NCBI GenBank assembly: GCA_028704945.1
Contig: JAQWEL010000006.1
Coordinates: 1-64,000 of the forward strand
Direction of reading: 5' to 3'
DNA from: Patescibacteria group bacterium
GTDB taxonomy: Bacteria > Patescibacteriota > Patescibacteriia > Patescibacteriales > Patescibacteriaceae
DNA length: 64,000 nt
Part shown: positions 25,960 through 35,037 of the stretch, in pieces
Numbering within the stretch: position 1 is the first letter of the stretch
Layout of the letters: every line of letters begins with the position of its first letter
Translations under genes and position numbers: made by a program
Notes under the pieces: generated by a model
What the model was told of the DNA's origin: nothing
Databases searched by the model: none
The model's input: only the letters and a program-made list of their open reading frames with translations

Positions 25960-26082
25960 TTATTTATGCCTTCTCTTAGCAGCTTTTTCTTCCAGCATCA
26001 CTCTTTTAATCTCAAGCCTTTTGGCAGTTTTGTGAGAAGTTGATTTTTTACCCTTGCCGACTCCGGTGCTTCTTTTAGCCAT
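25960..26082 (-). CDS. Very small basic protein (40 aa)
   Basis: Short ORF: MAKRSTGVGKGKKSTSHKTA then KRLEIKRVMLEEKAAKRRHK. Fifteen of 40 residues are Lys or Arg, Gly/Ser-rich at the start and helical at the end, similar in style to small ribosome- or RNA-associated proteins. It has its own terminator (25900-25928) and fills an otherwise empty 413-bp gap, which supports it being real. It is too short for family assignment by eye. Confidence 0.6.
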   Translation of the reverse strand: MAKRSTGVGKGKKSTSHKTAKRLEIKRVMLEEKAAKRRHK

Positions 26083-26198
26083 ATTTTTTATAAATAATAA
26101 TTAATAATATTTTATTTTTATACGATTTTAAATATAGCACAACTCACATCATAGTCAAGTTTATCTTTAAATTAGCCAAAACAAGCTGATGATTCTTA

Positions 26199-26939
26199 CT
26201 ATTTCACTTCGTAAGTCAAAGTAACAGTTACTTTAATTTGGTTTTGGCCGGTAGCGATTTCTGGGCTGGCAATTTGGTCGGCATTAGAACCAGCAGCAAA
26301 TTCCATTTTAGCATTGGCATACATTGGAACAACTCCGCCTTCATTTGAACTTTCAGAAACATTTTTTACTTCACCGAGCTTCATGCCAGATTGTTCGGCA
26401 ATTAAAACTGCTTTTTCTTTAGCCTTAGTAATAGCTATTTCTCGCGCCTGATTTTTTAAAGCAAACTCATCATCAATTGTAAAATTGATACCGCCGATTT
26501 GGTTAGCGCCTTTTTCAGTGCCACGAGCTATAATGTCGCCGATTTTAGTCAAATCACGCACTTTAATACTTAAATTCTGATAAACTTCGTAACCTGTCAA
26601 TTCCTGCCCTTTAACATTGGTGTAGTTATAGACCGGATTAAGGTTATAGTTGCTGGTTTGGATATCTTTTTCATCCACTCCTAAAGATTTGATTACCTTA
26701 ATGATGTCGCTAATCTTTGCGCTACCTTCGACAGTTGCTTCGGCAGCTGTTTTTTTAGTTGCAGTCTTAAAACCAAGTTGGATGTTGGCAATATCGGCCT
26801 TGGCATAAATAATACCAGATCCCGAAACCGAGAAACGGTCTTCGTTTTTCTGTTGACCATTAAATTTTAGAGCACAAATAACAATGGCTGTGACCGCCAA
26901 AATTAGCAGCACTGCTAAAAATACGTGTGATTTCTTCAT
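26199..26939 (-). CDS. SIMPL-domain (DUF541) exported protein
   Basis: 246 residues. An N-terminal signal anchor (VFLAVLLILAVTAIVICAL) is followed by the SIMPL fold: FSVSGSGIIYAKADIANIQLGF, SLGVDEKDIQTSNYNLNPVY, GYEVYQNLSIKVRDLTKIGD and AREIAITKAKEKAVLIAEQSGMKLGEV are the characteristic blocks. Members are periplasmic or surface oligomers related to the E. coli YggE/BP26 group, with poorly understood stress-related roles. Single gene. Confidence 0.93.
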   Translation of the reverse strand: MKKSHVFLAVLLILAVTAIVICALKFNGQQKNEDRFSVSGSGIIYAKADIANIQLGFKTATKKTAAEATVEGSAKISDIIKVIKSLGVDEKDIQTSNYNLNPVYNYTNVKGQELTGYEVYQNLSIKVRDLTKIGDIIARGTEKGANQIGGINFTIDDEFALKNQAREIAITKAKEKAVLIAEQSGMKLGEVKNVSESSNEGGVVPMYANAKMEFAAGSNADQIASPEIATGQNQIKVTVTLTYEVK

Positions 26940-27073
26940 AAGTTTTAAAAATTAATTGCTTACTTAAGTTATTATACAACAATATGATAAATCAAACAAT
27001 TTTTTTCAAAACTATAAAAATAAGAACGAGTTTTTATATTATGGCATTTCTTATGTGTAATTTTCTGTAAAAG

Positions 27074-27108
27074 AAAAACGCCTCAAATTTTATCTTGAAG
27101 CGTTTTTT
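27074..27108 (-). terminator. Intrinsic terminator of the 27147-27560 gene
   Basis: Minus-strand AAAAAACGC...GCGTTTTT stem with a nested CAA/TTG pair. Confidence 0.75.
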
Positions 27109-27146
27109 GAATTTAGAGTCAATCGTGGCAACCACTTTAAATTATT

Positions 27147-27560
27147 TTATTTTTTATGTTCAGAATTAACACTGATATTAAAAATTTTAATCGAACCAGT
27201 GATAATGGATATGGTGTAAATAAAGAAAAATAAAATAATTATTAGCTGCACGGTATCAATAGTTTCGATATAATCAAATGTTTGCTTGAGAGATTGGCTA
27301 TCGGTCCAGAAACTAAAAATAGTTTTAACTTCTGTTAAATATATTTTTGTTAAGAAACCAATAACAATGCTACCGGCCAATTCTCTAATTGAACCAAACA
27401 AAATAGCCAGAACTATCAAGCAGATAATTATTAAAATTGGCAATAATCCCATACCGGCAATGACTAAAGCAATAAAAAATATTATTACAAACACACCGCC
27501 AATCAATTGTGCGACCCGACTATTTTTAATCGTAAAAAACCAATTAGATGGAAAATTCAT
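27147..27560 (-). CDS. Four-helix membrane protein of unknown function
   Basis: 137 residues with hydrophobic segments at about 16-36 (LIGGVFVIIFFIALVIAGMG), 36-60, 62-76 and 104-124 (VQLIIILFFFIYTISIITG). No enzymatic motif. The start ATG at 27558-27560 has a GGAG 7 bases upstream (minus-strand TTAGGAGTACTTTAAAATG, slightly longer spacing). Single gene; no family recognised. Confidence 0.75.
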   Translation of the reverse strand: MNFPSNWFFTIKNSRVAQLIGGVFVIIFFIALVIAGMGLLPILIIICLIVLAILFGSIRELAGSIVIGFLTKIYLTEVKTIFSFWTDSQSLKQTFDYIETIDTVQLIIILFFFIYTISIITGSIKIFNISVNSEHKK

Positions 27561-27684
27561 TTTAAAGTACTCCTAAATGTATTAACAAAAATACCTAGTT
27601 GCGACTATAACACTAACAGTAAAAATTGTCAACAACATAATAAATTATCAGTAGTAGTGATTACGCACTCACTTATTTATCCAG

Positions 27685-27720
27685 TCCGCCATAGGCGGAT
27701 GTTCGAATCCCTCCTAATCC
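27685..27720 (+). repeat. GC-rich hairpin joined to tRNA T-loop-like sequence
   Basis: TCCGCC-ATA-GGCGGA hairpin (27685-27699) followed by GTTCGAATCCC (27701-27711) and TCCTAATCC. The T-loop consensus is intact but its 5' stem strand is replaced by the hairpin, so it cannot fold as a tRNA. See also 30224-30233, 30271-30421 and 48743-48811. Confidence 0.55.
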
Positions 27721-27726
27721 AAAGCA

Positions 27727-27755
27727 ATAAAAATAAAAGCGAGTTTTTATTTTTA
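27727..27755. terminator. Probable terminator of the 27779-30157 gene
   Basis: ATAAAAATAAAA / TTTTTATTTTTAT arms with a GC-containing turn (GCGAG), just past the minus-strand stop at 27779. Confidence 0.55.
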
Positions 27756-27778
27756 TACACTCGTAGTTTGGAATATGA

Positions 27779-30157
27779 TTAGTTAGTTAGTTTTGTAATA
27801 GCTTTTCTGGTTATCGGCCCAAAAACTCCGATTGCTGGAGAAATATTGTTTGCTTTTTGAAATCTAGCCAAAGCTGCACTCGTCATCCGTCCGAAATAAT
27901 TACTTTCATTACCAGGAGATCCAATCCCCTTGGCAGCAATTAAAAAGCCATTGCTATTTAAGAATTTTTGTAATTCCTCAACATCCGGCGCTTCCATCCC
28001 CAGCTTTAAATCTTTTTTAAAATTAAATATTTGTTTAGAGGGTATTTGTTTAGCGGGATTAATTGGCTTAGTCGAAGCGATAGATTCTTTTGGAACAGGA
28101 ATAAGCTTAATAGGTGCAGCAGCTTGTTTTTGGCTGACAACTTCCTCGGCCTCTTTTGGAGGAATAACATAAACCTTACTTTCCCCTCCGTCCGGGCTTC
28201 TGAATTTTATATATAAATTTTTATCCGTCTGCTTATATGAATCTTCATAAGGAACCCAGCTTGATTTGGAAAAATCAGCGTTTTCAGAAATAGCCATCTG
28301 ATAAACATTGGTGACCGACCAATTAATCGTATTATTTGTAAACAATGGTTCAACTGATATTTTTGGAGTTGATGGTGGGGTAAAAGAACTACTTGGGGAA
28401 TGGACAAAATTAGCAACTGCTGAAAAATTCGATTTAACATTAGTTTCTGTCCGAGATTTTTCTTTGCAACCGTCATCCCAACCAGAAAAATAATATCCAG
28501 AATTGGGCGTGGCTGTCACGCTTGATCCGTCATCACCGTAATACACGGTTTGAGTCGATAATCCAGAAATATAGCCACCCGAGGAAGCTTGGTAATTTAA
28601 AGTGTAAGTTGGCGTAGATGCATAAGTCAAACTAAAATCTTCTAATTTAGGTGAATGAAGGCCGTCGCCGCTTGTTAAAGCTACTTGATATTGAATATAG
28701 CGCTGCCGGTCTTGAACGCAGTTACTAACAGAAATATCCGCTCCGGAAGTTATTGAATCGCATGAACTGAAAGCACTTGCCCCAGTCATATCGGCATTAT
28801 TGGAAGTCCTGATTTTTAACGTAACGGATGTGTTCGTTGTGGTCGCATAAGAAAAAGATACCGAGCCGAAATCGCTCGCGCTACCGGTATCAAAAATAGA
28901 CGAGGTCAAAGTGCCGGAAGATGTATAAGAACCCTCTTCATTTTGCGGAGTTGAAACGGTCGGTTCGGAATCAGAATAGCTTCTGACGTAAAAAAATGAA
29001 TAAGTGGCCGTGCTGCTTCCCGAAATTAAATGAGGCGTAACAAATAAAGTGACATATTGCGTATCGGTCGCTCCCCAAGGAATTTCTGTATTACCTTGTT
29101 TACTCCAGCTTGAACCGTTAGCACTATAATAGCCACTAATTTCCTTACTGTTGTCTTTAGTGAGTTTTAAAAACAAAGGAAAACTATAGGAGCCGCCGTT
29201 AGTTTGGAGATTTGGCGCAACAACACCTGGACAGCTACCTTCGGAACACAATTCCCCTTCCAAGGATTGATATTGGAAAGCAATACCATTTCCTGGTGTT
29301 GTTACAATAAAAGCTTGGCCGTTGCCACCCCCGGAAGCCACGGTATTTTGGACAGTAATACCGGTTTTAGCCCATTCACTGGAACCCGTTTGAGAATTAA
29401 TCAAAGCTTCGGCCACAAAACCGTTACTAACTGTAGATGTGCTATAAGCATGAGTAGCGCCATAAGAGCTCTGCCAGACATCTTCCCCGTAAACATTGGA
29501 AATTGACAATACTCCGCCGCCAACTGTCGCGCTGCCGGCCGTGCCGATATCAGTTTTTGTCCAGCCACTAGGCAATGAAGATCCGGAAGTAAAATCGGCG
29601 AATATCGAAAAAACATCCTGACCATTGCTGACAGCCGCGGCCTCATTATTTCCATAATAGATGTATAAGGAAGTCCCTGTCACCGGCAATAATGATAGCT
29701 TAACCCATAATTTTGTCGCTGTATGGTTACAAGAATTGGCCGTCGGCGCAGTCGCAATCCAGGTAGGCAAAACATTGCCATTAACGTCAACTACTCTAAT
29801 ATCATTGCAATCAGAAGCCATCTTGGAATCGCTGATTAATTGGGCAGTATTTATATAGATAGGGATCTGGTAGTTGTTCAAGTCAGAATCAGCGTTATTG
29901 GTGATCGAAACACTTTGACGATATTTCCAGGAAGCGTCATACCAATTATTTTTTGTTTGCAAAATAAGGCCAGTACTAGTTGCGCTTAAACCGGAAGTAC
30001 TATCGTATTTAGTATCATCTGACCAGCTGCTTTGTCCCGAGCCGCCAAGCCAATTATTCTGTTCCCAAGTTAAACCGCTAGCACAAACAAAACGAGTAAC
30101 ACAAAAAACAATTGCTATCGTTAAAATAAGTAATAGTTGGAAGGCTTTTGAGTGCAT
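27779..30157 (-). CDS. Exported DUF2341 protein with InlB-type repeat and peptidoglycan-binding C-terminus
   Basis: 792 residues. Signal peptide FQLLLILTIAIVFCVTRFV. A DUF2341 domain is visible as WYDASWKYRQSVSITNNADS and LWVKLSLLPVTGTSLYIYYG, followed by a lectin-like region. A Listeria-Bacteroides-type repeat follows (YQASSGGYISGLSTQTVYYG with FSGWDDGCK). The last about 70 residues form a PG_binding_1 domain (VEELQKFLNSNGFLIAA, FGRMTSAALARFQKANNI, GVFGPITRKAITKL). Together this reads as a carbohydrate-contacting surface protein held non-covalently on cell-wall peptidoglycan. Confidence 0.88.
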   Translation of the reverse strand: MHSKAFQLLLILTIAIVFCVTRFVCASGLTWEQNNWLGGSGQSSWSDDTKYDSTSGLSATSTGLILQTKNNWYDASWKYRQSVSITNNADSDLNNYQIPIYINTAQLISDSKMASDCNDIRVVDVNGNVLPTWIATAPTANSCNHTATKLWVKLSLLPVTGTSLYIYYGNNEAAAVSNGQDVFSIFADFTSGSSLPSGWTKTDIGTAGSATVGGGVLSISNVYGEDVWQSSYGATHAYSTSTVSNGFVAEALINSQTGSSEWAKTGITVQNTVASGGGNGQAFIVTTPGNGIAFQYQSLEGELCSEGSCPGVVAPNLQTNGGSYSFPLFLKLTKDNSKEISGYYSANGSSWSKQGNTEIPWGATDTQYVTLFVTPHLISGSSTATYSFFYVRSYSDSEPTVSTPQNEEGSYTSSGTLTSSIFDTGSASDFGSVSFSYATTTNTSVTLKIRTSNNADMTGASAFSSCDSITSGADISVSNCVQDRQRYIQYQVALTSGDGLHSPKLEDFSLTYASTPTYTLNYQASSGGYISGLSTQTVYYGDDGSSVTATPNSGYYFSGWDDGCKEKSRTETNVKSNFSAVANFVHSPSSSFTPPSTPKISVEPLFTNNTINWSVTNVYQMAISENADFSKSSWVPYEDSYKQTDKNLYIKFRSPDGGESKVYVIPPKEAEEVVSQKQAAAPIKLIPVPKESIASTKPINPAKQIPSKQIFNFKKDLKLGMEAPDVEELQKFLNSNGFLIAAKGIGSPGNESNYFGRMTSAALARFQKANNISPAIGVFGPITRKAITKLTN

Positions 30158-30270
30158 ATTGTAGATAAAATAATTTTATCATTTTATCTTTTTTCAGTCA
30201 ATTATAAACAATAATACTACCTCTTCGAATCCCTTCCAAAACTACAAAATAAAAAGACACTAATTTTATA

Positions 30271-30284
30271 CGGGAATAGGGATT
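30271..30284. repeat. 14-bp direct repeat of tRNA-Gln 3' region (candidate attachment-site copy)
   Basis: CGGGAATAGGGATT here is identical and in the same orientation to 48661-48674, which is the acceptor/T-stem 3' strand of tRNA-Gln. The copies are 18,390 bp apart and bracket the recombinase-bearing island. The identity is short, so this is a candidate att core rather than a proven one. Confidence 0.45.
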
Positions 30285-30421
30285 TATCGTGCTCGGCTAC
30301 GGCTTCGCCATAACGCCTTGCTTATCCAAGGCTTTCCCAAAGCCTTGTCCGACGCTCGTTGCGATAACTTGGCTCACCCGCCAAGCTATCTAACTCGCTT
30401 CCAACCTGTTCGAATCCCTAT
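30285..30421. repeat. GC-rich hairpin cluster between inverted tRNA-Gln pieces
   Basis: Hairpins CAAGGCTTT-CCC-AAAGCCTTG and CTTGGC-TCACCC-GCCAAG, a GGC-TTC-GCC turn and a TTATCG/CGATAA pair lie between CGGGAATAGGGATT (left) and GTTCGAATCCCTAT (30408-30421), which is the other strand of overlapping tRNA-Gln sequence. Clearly richer in G and C than its surroundings. Origin unknown. Confidence 0.6.
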
Positions 30422-30431
30422 CAATTCAAGA

Positions 30432-30484
30432 CAACAAAAAATAAGAGCAAGTTTTTTAAAAAAACTTGCTCTTATTTTTTGTTG
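30432..30484. terminator. 53-bp near-perfect palindrome, possible bidirectional terminator
   Basis: CAACAAAAAATAAGAGCAAG and its exact complement flank a T6/A7 centre with essentially no loop. As RNA it would form a stem of about 20 pairs with U-rich 3' side in either direction. It stands 184 bases beyond the HEPN gene stop. Confidence 0.6.
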
Positions 30485-30667
30485 CTCCCCACGTTGGATT
30501 CAAACTGGAAAACTAGCGTTTTCCAAGGGGTTTAAGGATGATTTTTCTAGGTCAAAATAACAGAAGTCGGTCGGGTATTTGGAATAAAAATGGGACAAAC
30601 GGGACAGTATAAATGACTTATTTTATTAGCTATTTGACAGAATAGTAAAATTATGAGATTTACTAAA

Positions 30668-31951
30668 TTATTTGATACCCAACTTCAAAACCAACAAAGA
30701 AAAGACATTGCTAACAGAAATAAATATGAAGCCTAATAATTTTTCATTATAAGTAATATAACCCTTATGTGCGTAGCTACATCGTAATTTATATAATTCA
30801 TCAAACCAAGGCAGTAAATCTGACTTTAATGCATTTATTCCCCCAACAATAAAGGTTTTATTCTCTGTTTTCCCTTCCCCTGGCACGAATAAATGCTCCA
30901 AGGCGCAATATATTAGTAATATTTTTGCACCTAAATCCTGCATTTGAGTTACAGAGCTCAATATATCGAGAGTTGGCTCAATGTCTTTCATTGATTTTTC
31001 AGACCATGGATTAGATAAATGTTCAAAAATTATTTTATTTTCAGATATATATTTACTTAAATGCTCAAAAGTTCTAGTATCTAGCCACATTTCTGATAAT
31101 CCACGATAACCAAAAGACAAAAACATAGCGCCGTCGGGAATTTTTTCCCATGGCCTTTTTTTGTATTCATCCCAACAATAGCAACCGAGACAATGAGAAC
31201 CTAATATAGTAGGGCTCTCGGGAGCCATAATTGATATTTTATTTTCATCAAAATCTATCTGCGCTGGACGAATAAAACTCGCTATACGGAGCATATTAAA
31301 AAATGCTCGTAAATGTGCCGTAGCATAAAAAGTAATATATCCATCAGACCCTAATACAGAATAGGCAATTGATGGCATTTGAAAAAACTCTATTGATGAT
31401 TTTAGATCATAACTTCTATAACCAGGTTCAATTTCTTTATGTTTATTAATAATGTTTTCATCCTTGATATAAGCCATAAAAGGTAAATCCAATTCGGCAA
31501 ATAATTTATCAAAGAAGTCTTGTGTTTCATTATTATCGCCCCTAAAAAATTTAATATGAGACAATAATTTCTTCTCATTAATATTAAATAGCCCTTTAAT
31601 TTTTATATCAATAAGACTTTCTGCGCCCAAATTTTTGTACCCCCAGAAACCATAAAAATTACTACCGACTCTTTGCATATACTCCTTCTCATTATTAACA
31701 GCAAAAACCATCTTACATCTAAATAGAATATTAATAATTTCTATTGGCAATATTTTAAGTTTTAAATTCTCAAATAAGTAAAAAATATCTGATAATTCAT
31801 TTAATAAAAATCTTTGATGATAATATTTATCTTGATGCCATTTATCAACTAATTCCATCTTCAAAGACAAGGCAATCTCTTTGTCCGCTTCTTTGCTTAA
31901 CCTTAAATATATATCATCTCCGATTATTTTCTTTAACTCTTCAATGGTCAT
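30668..31951 (-). CDS. HEPN-domain protein, probable RNase-type defence accessory
   Basis: 427 residues, mostly helical. Near the C-terminus the pattern ILLIYCALEHLFVPGEGKT ... ALKSDLLPWFDELYKLRCSY-AHKG matches Apea-like HEPN domains. RCSYAH is an Rx4H motif, the catalytic signature of HEPN ribonucleases, at about residue 393. The middle contains a short Cys cluster (GSHCLGCYCW). It is the last gene of the hamA-hamB run, two bases after the membrane protein. HEPN proteins in defence loci usually degrade RNA on infection; that this one does so is inferred from the motif and location. Confidence 0.72.
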   Translation of the reverse strand: MTIEELKKIIGDDIYLRLSKEADKEIALSLKMELVDKWHQDKYYHQRFLLNELSDIFYLFENLKLKILPIEIINILFRCKMVFAVNNEKEYMQRVGSNFYGFWGYKNLGAESLIDIKIKGLFNINEKKLLSHIKFFRGDNNETQDFFDKLFAELDLPFMAYIKDENIINKHKEIEPGYRSYDLKSSIEFFQMPSIAYSVLGSDGYITFYATAHLRAFFNMLRIASFIRPAQIDFDENKISIMAPESPTILGSHCLGCYCWDEYKKRPWEKIPDGAMFLSFGYRGLSEMWLDTRTFEHLSKYISENKIIFEHLSNPWSEKSMKDIEPTLDILSSVTQMQDLGAKILLIYCALEHLFVPGEGKTENKTFIVGGINALKSDLLPWFDELYKLRCSYAHKGYITYNEKLLGFIFISVSNVFSLLVLKLGIK

Positions 31952-31953
31952 AA

Positions 31954-32316
31954 TTAATTAAATCTTAACTTTCGTAAAAATCTTCCAACCAGCCAATAAC
32001 ATAATAGATATAAAAGAAAATAGACAATATCTACATAGGTATTAGCAAAAATCTTCGGTCCAAAAATTAATCCTGAAACAAACAATATCCCCCAATATAA
32101 ATAATTATAAGCTATACTTCCAAACATTCCCCATCGCCCATTAATTGCCTTAATAAAAGAAACTACTAATAAAAACAGTAATATGCCGGTAACCGAAAGC
32201 CAATTTGAAGAGAGGAATAAAATTAAACCATCCCAAAGAGCCTGATAAGCTTGTACTTGAGCATCACTAATGATTTTAAATAAATATTTTACGACTTCTG
32301 TAGTTGAGGCATTCAT
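31954..32316 (-). CDS. Small membrane protein in the Hachiman-linked run
   Basis: 120 residues. An amphipathic N-terminus (about 1-32) is followed by three hydrophobic segments: LSVTGILLFLLVVSFIKAI, YLYWGILFVSGLIFG and IVYFLLYLLCYWLVGRFL, ending in a basic RKLRF tail. No enzymatic motif. It overlaps the preceding 53-aa gene by 4 bases (ATGA) and is followed 2 bases later by the HEPN gene, so it is translated with both. A membrane partner next to a HEPN effector could be a sensor or pore; this is inference only. Confidence 0.75.
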   Translation of the reverse strand: MNASTTEVVKYLFKIISDAQVQAYQALWDGLILFLSSNWLSVTGILLFLLVVSFIKAINGRWGMFGSIAYNYLYWGILFVSGLIFGPKIFANTYVDIVYFLLYLLCYWLVGRFLRKLRFN

Positions 32317-32474
32317 AATTTACCTTTTAGACTTTTATCTGGAGGAGTTATCTTGCCATCCTTAATCTTATACCCTTCTTTAATTAAACGAATATGAACT
32401 TTCTTAAGCGCATCAAAAAATCCAGCAAAATTTTCTATCTCTTTTTCAGTAAATATATATTCTTTTTTCTTCAT
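32313..32474 (-). CDS. 53-aa hypothetical protein
   Basis: Short ORF beginning MKKKEYIFTEKEIENFAGFF and ending PPDKSLKGKL. Mainly charged and probably helical, with no signal or membrane segment. Its UGA overlaps the AUG of the membrane-protein gene in the sequence ATGA, and it starts 45 bases after hamB on the same strand; both features support it as a true gene of the run. Confidence 0.7.
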   Translation of the reverse strand: MKKKEYIFTEKEIENFAGFFDALKKVHIRLIKEGYKIKDGKITPPDKSLKGKL

Positions 32475-32519
32475 ATTTCTTATTTAAATATTTTTACAAT
32501 AGCCACAAGATATATAAAT

Positions 32520-35036
32520 CTATTTATTCGTAAAAAATTGGATTTCAAAAATTAATATATCATTTTCTTTATTTGAGCGCATATCTTCCACAATATTATA
32601 ATCTACAATGATATGCCCATCCACCATATCTATATATTTAAAATATTTTTCATCCTTCATTTTTTTTGCCAACTCCATAGAGAACCCCTCCTTTAACATC
32701 ATAATTAAAGTTTGATCATCTGTCCCATATTTTATTTTTTCATAAAAACTTTTATTCAGAAACCCTAAATCATTTAAAATTTCTACATATTTTACAATAA
32801 AATAATCAATATAATCTTGCTCTTCTTTTATACGAACAATCGCCAGATTGACTATTGCAGACTCAGTTTTCTCGTCTAAATCAACATAGTTATTTCTGAA
32901 ATCAGTATCATTCATTTTACAGTCACCCCAAGTAGACCCTACATAAATTTTTCTTTTTCCTGACTCTAGCTTATTCCAATATGAAACTATTTTTCCAATC
33001 ATCATTTTATAAGGGGCGCTATTCATTTTCCATGATAAAAACATAGCATAAAATCGCCTTGTTTTTTCATCACTTAAACGACTAATATTCTTTTCGCTGA
33101 ATTTCTTTTCTTTATTATAAAGTTCTTTTTGCCTTAAACTTACATTTTTAATAAAAATATCAAATATTACCGATAGCAACTCCTCGGGGTCATTAATGTT
33201 TATTCTCTCCTTATTATCATCATAGTTTTTATTAATAACGGATTCATTTTCATATATATCAAAGTCATAAACATTATTTTTAAAACACAACTTCGCTATT
33301 TCTGATTTTACTATTCTTACGTCTTTATCTGTAACGATTTCTGGTTCAATATTTATTAAGTATTCAAGAGATTCATTAAGATTTTGCTTTTCTAAATCAT
33401 TAAGTTCACTGGTGTTTTGTTTTATCAATGGATTTTCAATTTTATCTTTAATTATCTTGTTCTCTTTCACGGATTTTATTAAAAAATTTTCTGGATTGAA
33501 TTTTTTTGACGAATATCTACTTTTCAAAACGTAAACTTCTGGTTCTAACATATTAAGATTACCAGAAAAGTCATCAAAAACTTCACTAAATCTACAAACC
33601 CTACCAGTCAAATTTTTAAACTGAGAAGGATTTAAACTCTTTTTCCCTTTAGCGGATGACAATAAAAATATTTTTTCAGCAGGAATATTAACTCCCTGTA
33701 ATAAAGTTGAGGTGGTAACAATATATTTAACATTATTAATTCTTGAGAATATATCCTCAACATACATGCGAACATTTTCCGGCATGCTTCCATGATGATA
33801 AACCACTCCATTCTCAATTGTCTTAATTAAGTTATAATCCTTATGGAGAAAATCCTTTAAAGCCTCCTGGGCTTTTTTTATTTCTGTACCAACCTCGATT
33901 GGATTTTTGACAGACAAAGAAAATGATTCAATATCAATAGGCCTATTTAGGTAAACTATGTTTTTCGTCGCTCCGTGTTGATTAATAAAATCAAATTCCT
34001 TAACATCTGTCTGTTTCTCAGACTCAAAAGTCATATTAAGGAATTGATCATAAATACATAGTTTTCTATCCTTCGCCGTTAAATCAGAATAAAAATATTT
34101 TTCAACTTTTATAAACTCATTAATATTTTCGACAGCTAAGTTATCATCACTTGAAAATATTCTTATATTCTCCGGTTGAGATAAAAATGGAGTAAAATAG
34201 TAAAACTTTGTTAAGCTATTTCTATTCTTTAAAATATGCAAATCCTGCACGGCCAGGGTTTCCCTAGGGTCAATATCTATTATATTATGCGCCTCATCTA
34301 TCAAAACTACATCAAAAATTAATTTTGGATGCTTTTGCAATAGTCTAAGCAATCTTTCTTGAGTTAAGACAGCAATAAATCCGTTGACTGATTCGGAATA
34401 CATATCCGGATGAGTTATCACTCTGGACTTAGAGTTTCTAATTTTAACATTCTTTGTTAAATTTCTCTTTGTTTGCGCCAATAACGATTTTGTCGGCACA
34501 ATAATACATACATTTTTACCAATATTATCTTCAACCTTAGAAATAATGATTTCTGATTTTCCATAGGAGGTAGGAGCGACGATAATAAAATCTTCTTCTT
34601 TTTTAGAAAAAGTATCCAATCTTTTCTGCCCCTCAGAAAGATATATGGTTCTATCTCCTTTTTCTTTTTTAAAATAATCACAAGAAGCGGAAATAAATGA
34701 ATTATAAAAACTATCATTAAATAGATACTTGCTAAGATATTTTCCCTCAATGAATTTAGACACCGGGATGTAATTATAATTTATTGAAATATCATACAAA
34801 GGGATATAATTATTAGATAAGTTTGAATATCTTAAAATTATTTTATAACCCAATTTTCTTAGATGATAATCCTCTGTATTTGAAAAAATGACTGCAAATT
34901 TTAATAATAAAAAAAGATCGTCTTCTGACAAATCTTCATATTTATCAAGAAACAATCTTTTATAGGCAGCAAAAAAAATAGATTCATTTAATAATTTTTT
35001 ATTTTGTATATCTTTTAATTTTGCGGCCTTGTTCAT
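32520..35036 (-). CDS. hamB: HamB-like superfamily 2 helicase (Hachiman)
   Basis: 838 residues. Walker A/motif I is VAPTSYGKSEI (about 153-163), motif Ia-like VCIIVPTKSLLAQTKR, motif II LIDEAHN (DEAH, about 246-252), and motifs V and VI are STLLQGVNIPAEKIFLL and NLTGRVCRF (about 475-483), a Ski2/DEAD-like arrangement. The N-terminal about 120 residues and the C-terminal about 300 residues are helical and family-specific. It starts one base after the DUF1837-like gene, the gene order of Hachiman, in which HamB surveys DNA and restrains the HamA nuclease. Shorter family members exist, so length is not decisive. Confidence 0.8.
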   Translation of the reverse strand: MNKAAKLKDIQNKKLLNESIFFAAYKRLFLDKYEDLSEDDLFLLLKFAVIFSNTEDYHLRKLGYKIILRYSNLSNNYIPLYDISINYNYIPVSKFIEGKYLSKYLFNDSFYNSFISASCDYFKKEKGDRTIYLSEGQKRLDTFSKKEEDFIIVAPTSYGKSEIIISKVEDNIGKNVCIIVPTKSLLAQTKRNLTKNVKIRNSKSRVITHPDMYSESVNGFIAVLTQERLLRLLQKHPKLIFDVVLIDEAHNIIDIDPRETLAVQDLHILKNRNSLTKFYYFTPFLSQPENIRIFSSDDNLAVENINEFIKVEKYFYSDLTAKDRKLCIYDQFLNMTFESEKQTDVKEFDFINQHGATKNIVYLNRPIDIESFSLSVKNPIEVGTEIKKAQEALKDFLHKDYNLIKTIENGVVYHHGSMPENVRMYVEDIFSRINNVKYIVTTSTLLQGVNIPAEKIFLLSSAKGKKSLNPSQFKNLTGRVCRFSEVFDDFSGNLNMLEPEVYVLKSRYSSKKFNPENFLIKSVKENKIIKDKIENPLIKQNTSELNDLEKQNLNESLEYLINIEPEIVTDKDVRIVKSEIAKLCFKNNVYDFDIYENESVINKNYDDNKERININDPEELLSVIFDIFIKNVSLRQKELYNKEKKFSEKNISRLSDEKTRRFYAMFLSWKMNSAPYKMMIGKIVSYWNKLESGKRKIYVGSTWGDCKMNDTDFRNNYVDLDEKTESAIVNLAIVRIKEEQDYIDYFIVKYVEILNDLGFLNKSFYEKIKYGTDDQTLIMMLKEGFSMELAKKMKDEKYFKYIDMVDGHIIVDYNIVEDMRSNKENDILIFEIQFFTNK

Positions 35037-35037
35037 A

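Larger units (their letters stand above)
30158..30667. other. 510-bp junction region at the left edge of the accessory island
   Basis: No ORF is supported. It contains TTCGAATCCC at 30224-30233, tRNA-Gln-derived pieces at 30271-30284 and 30408-30421, GC-rich hairpins between them, a 53-bp palindrome at 30432-30484, and about 180 further bases with no recognised feature. The dense relics mark this as an insertion hot spot. Confidence 0.7.

Noticed and set aside
27701-27720. Functional tRNA gene on the plus strand
   Set aside because: Only the T loop and 3' part look tRNA-like; the T stem cannot pair and there are no D or anticodon arms.
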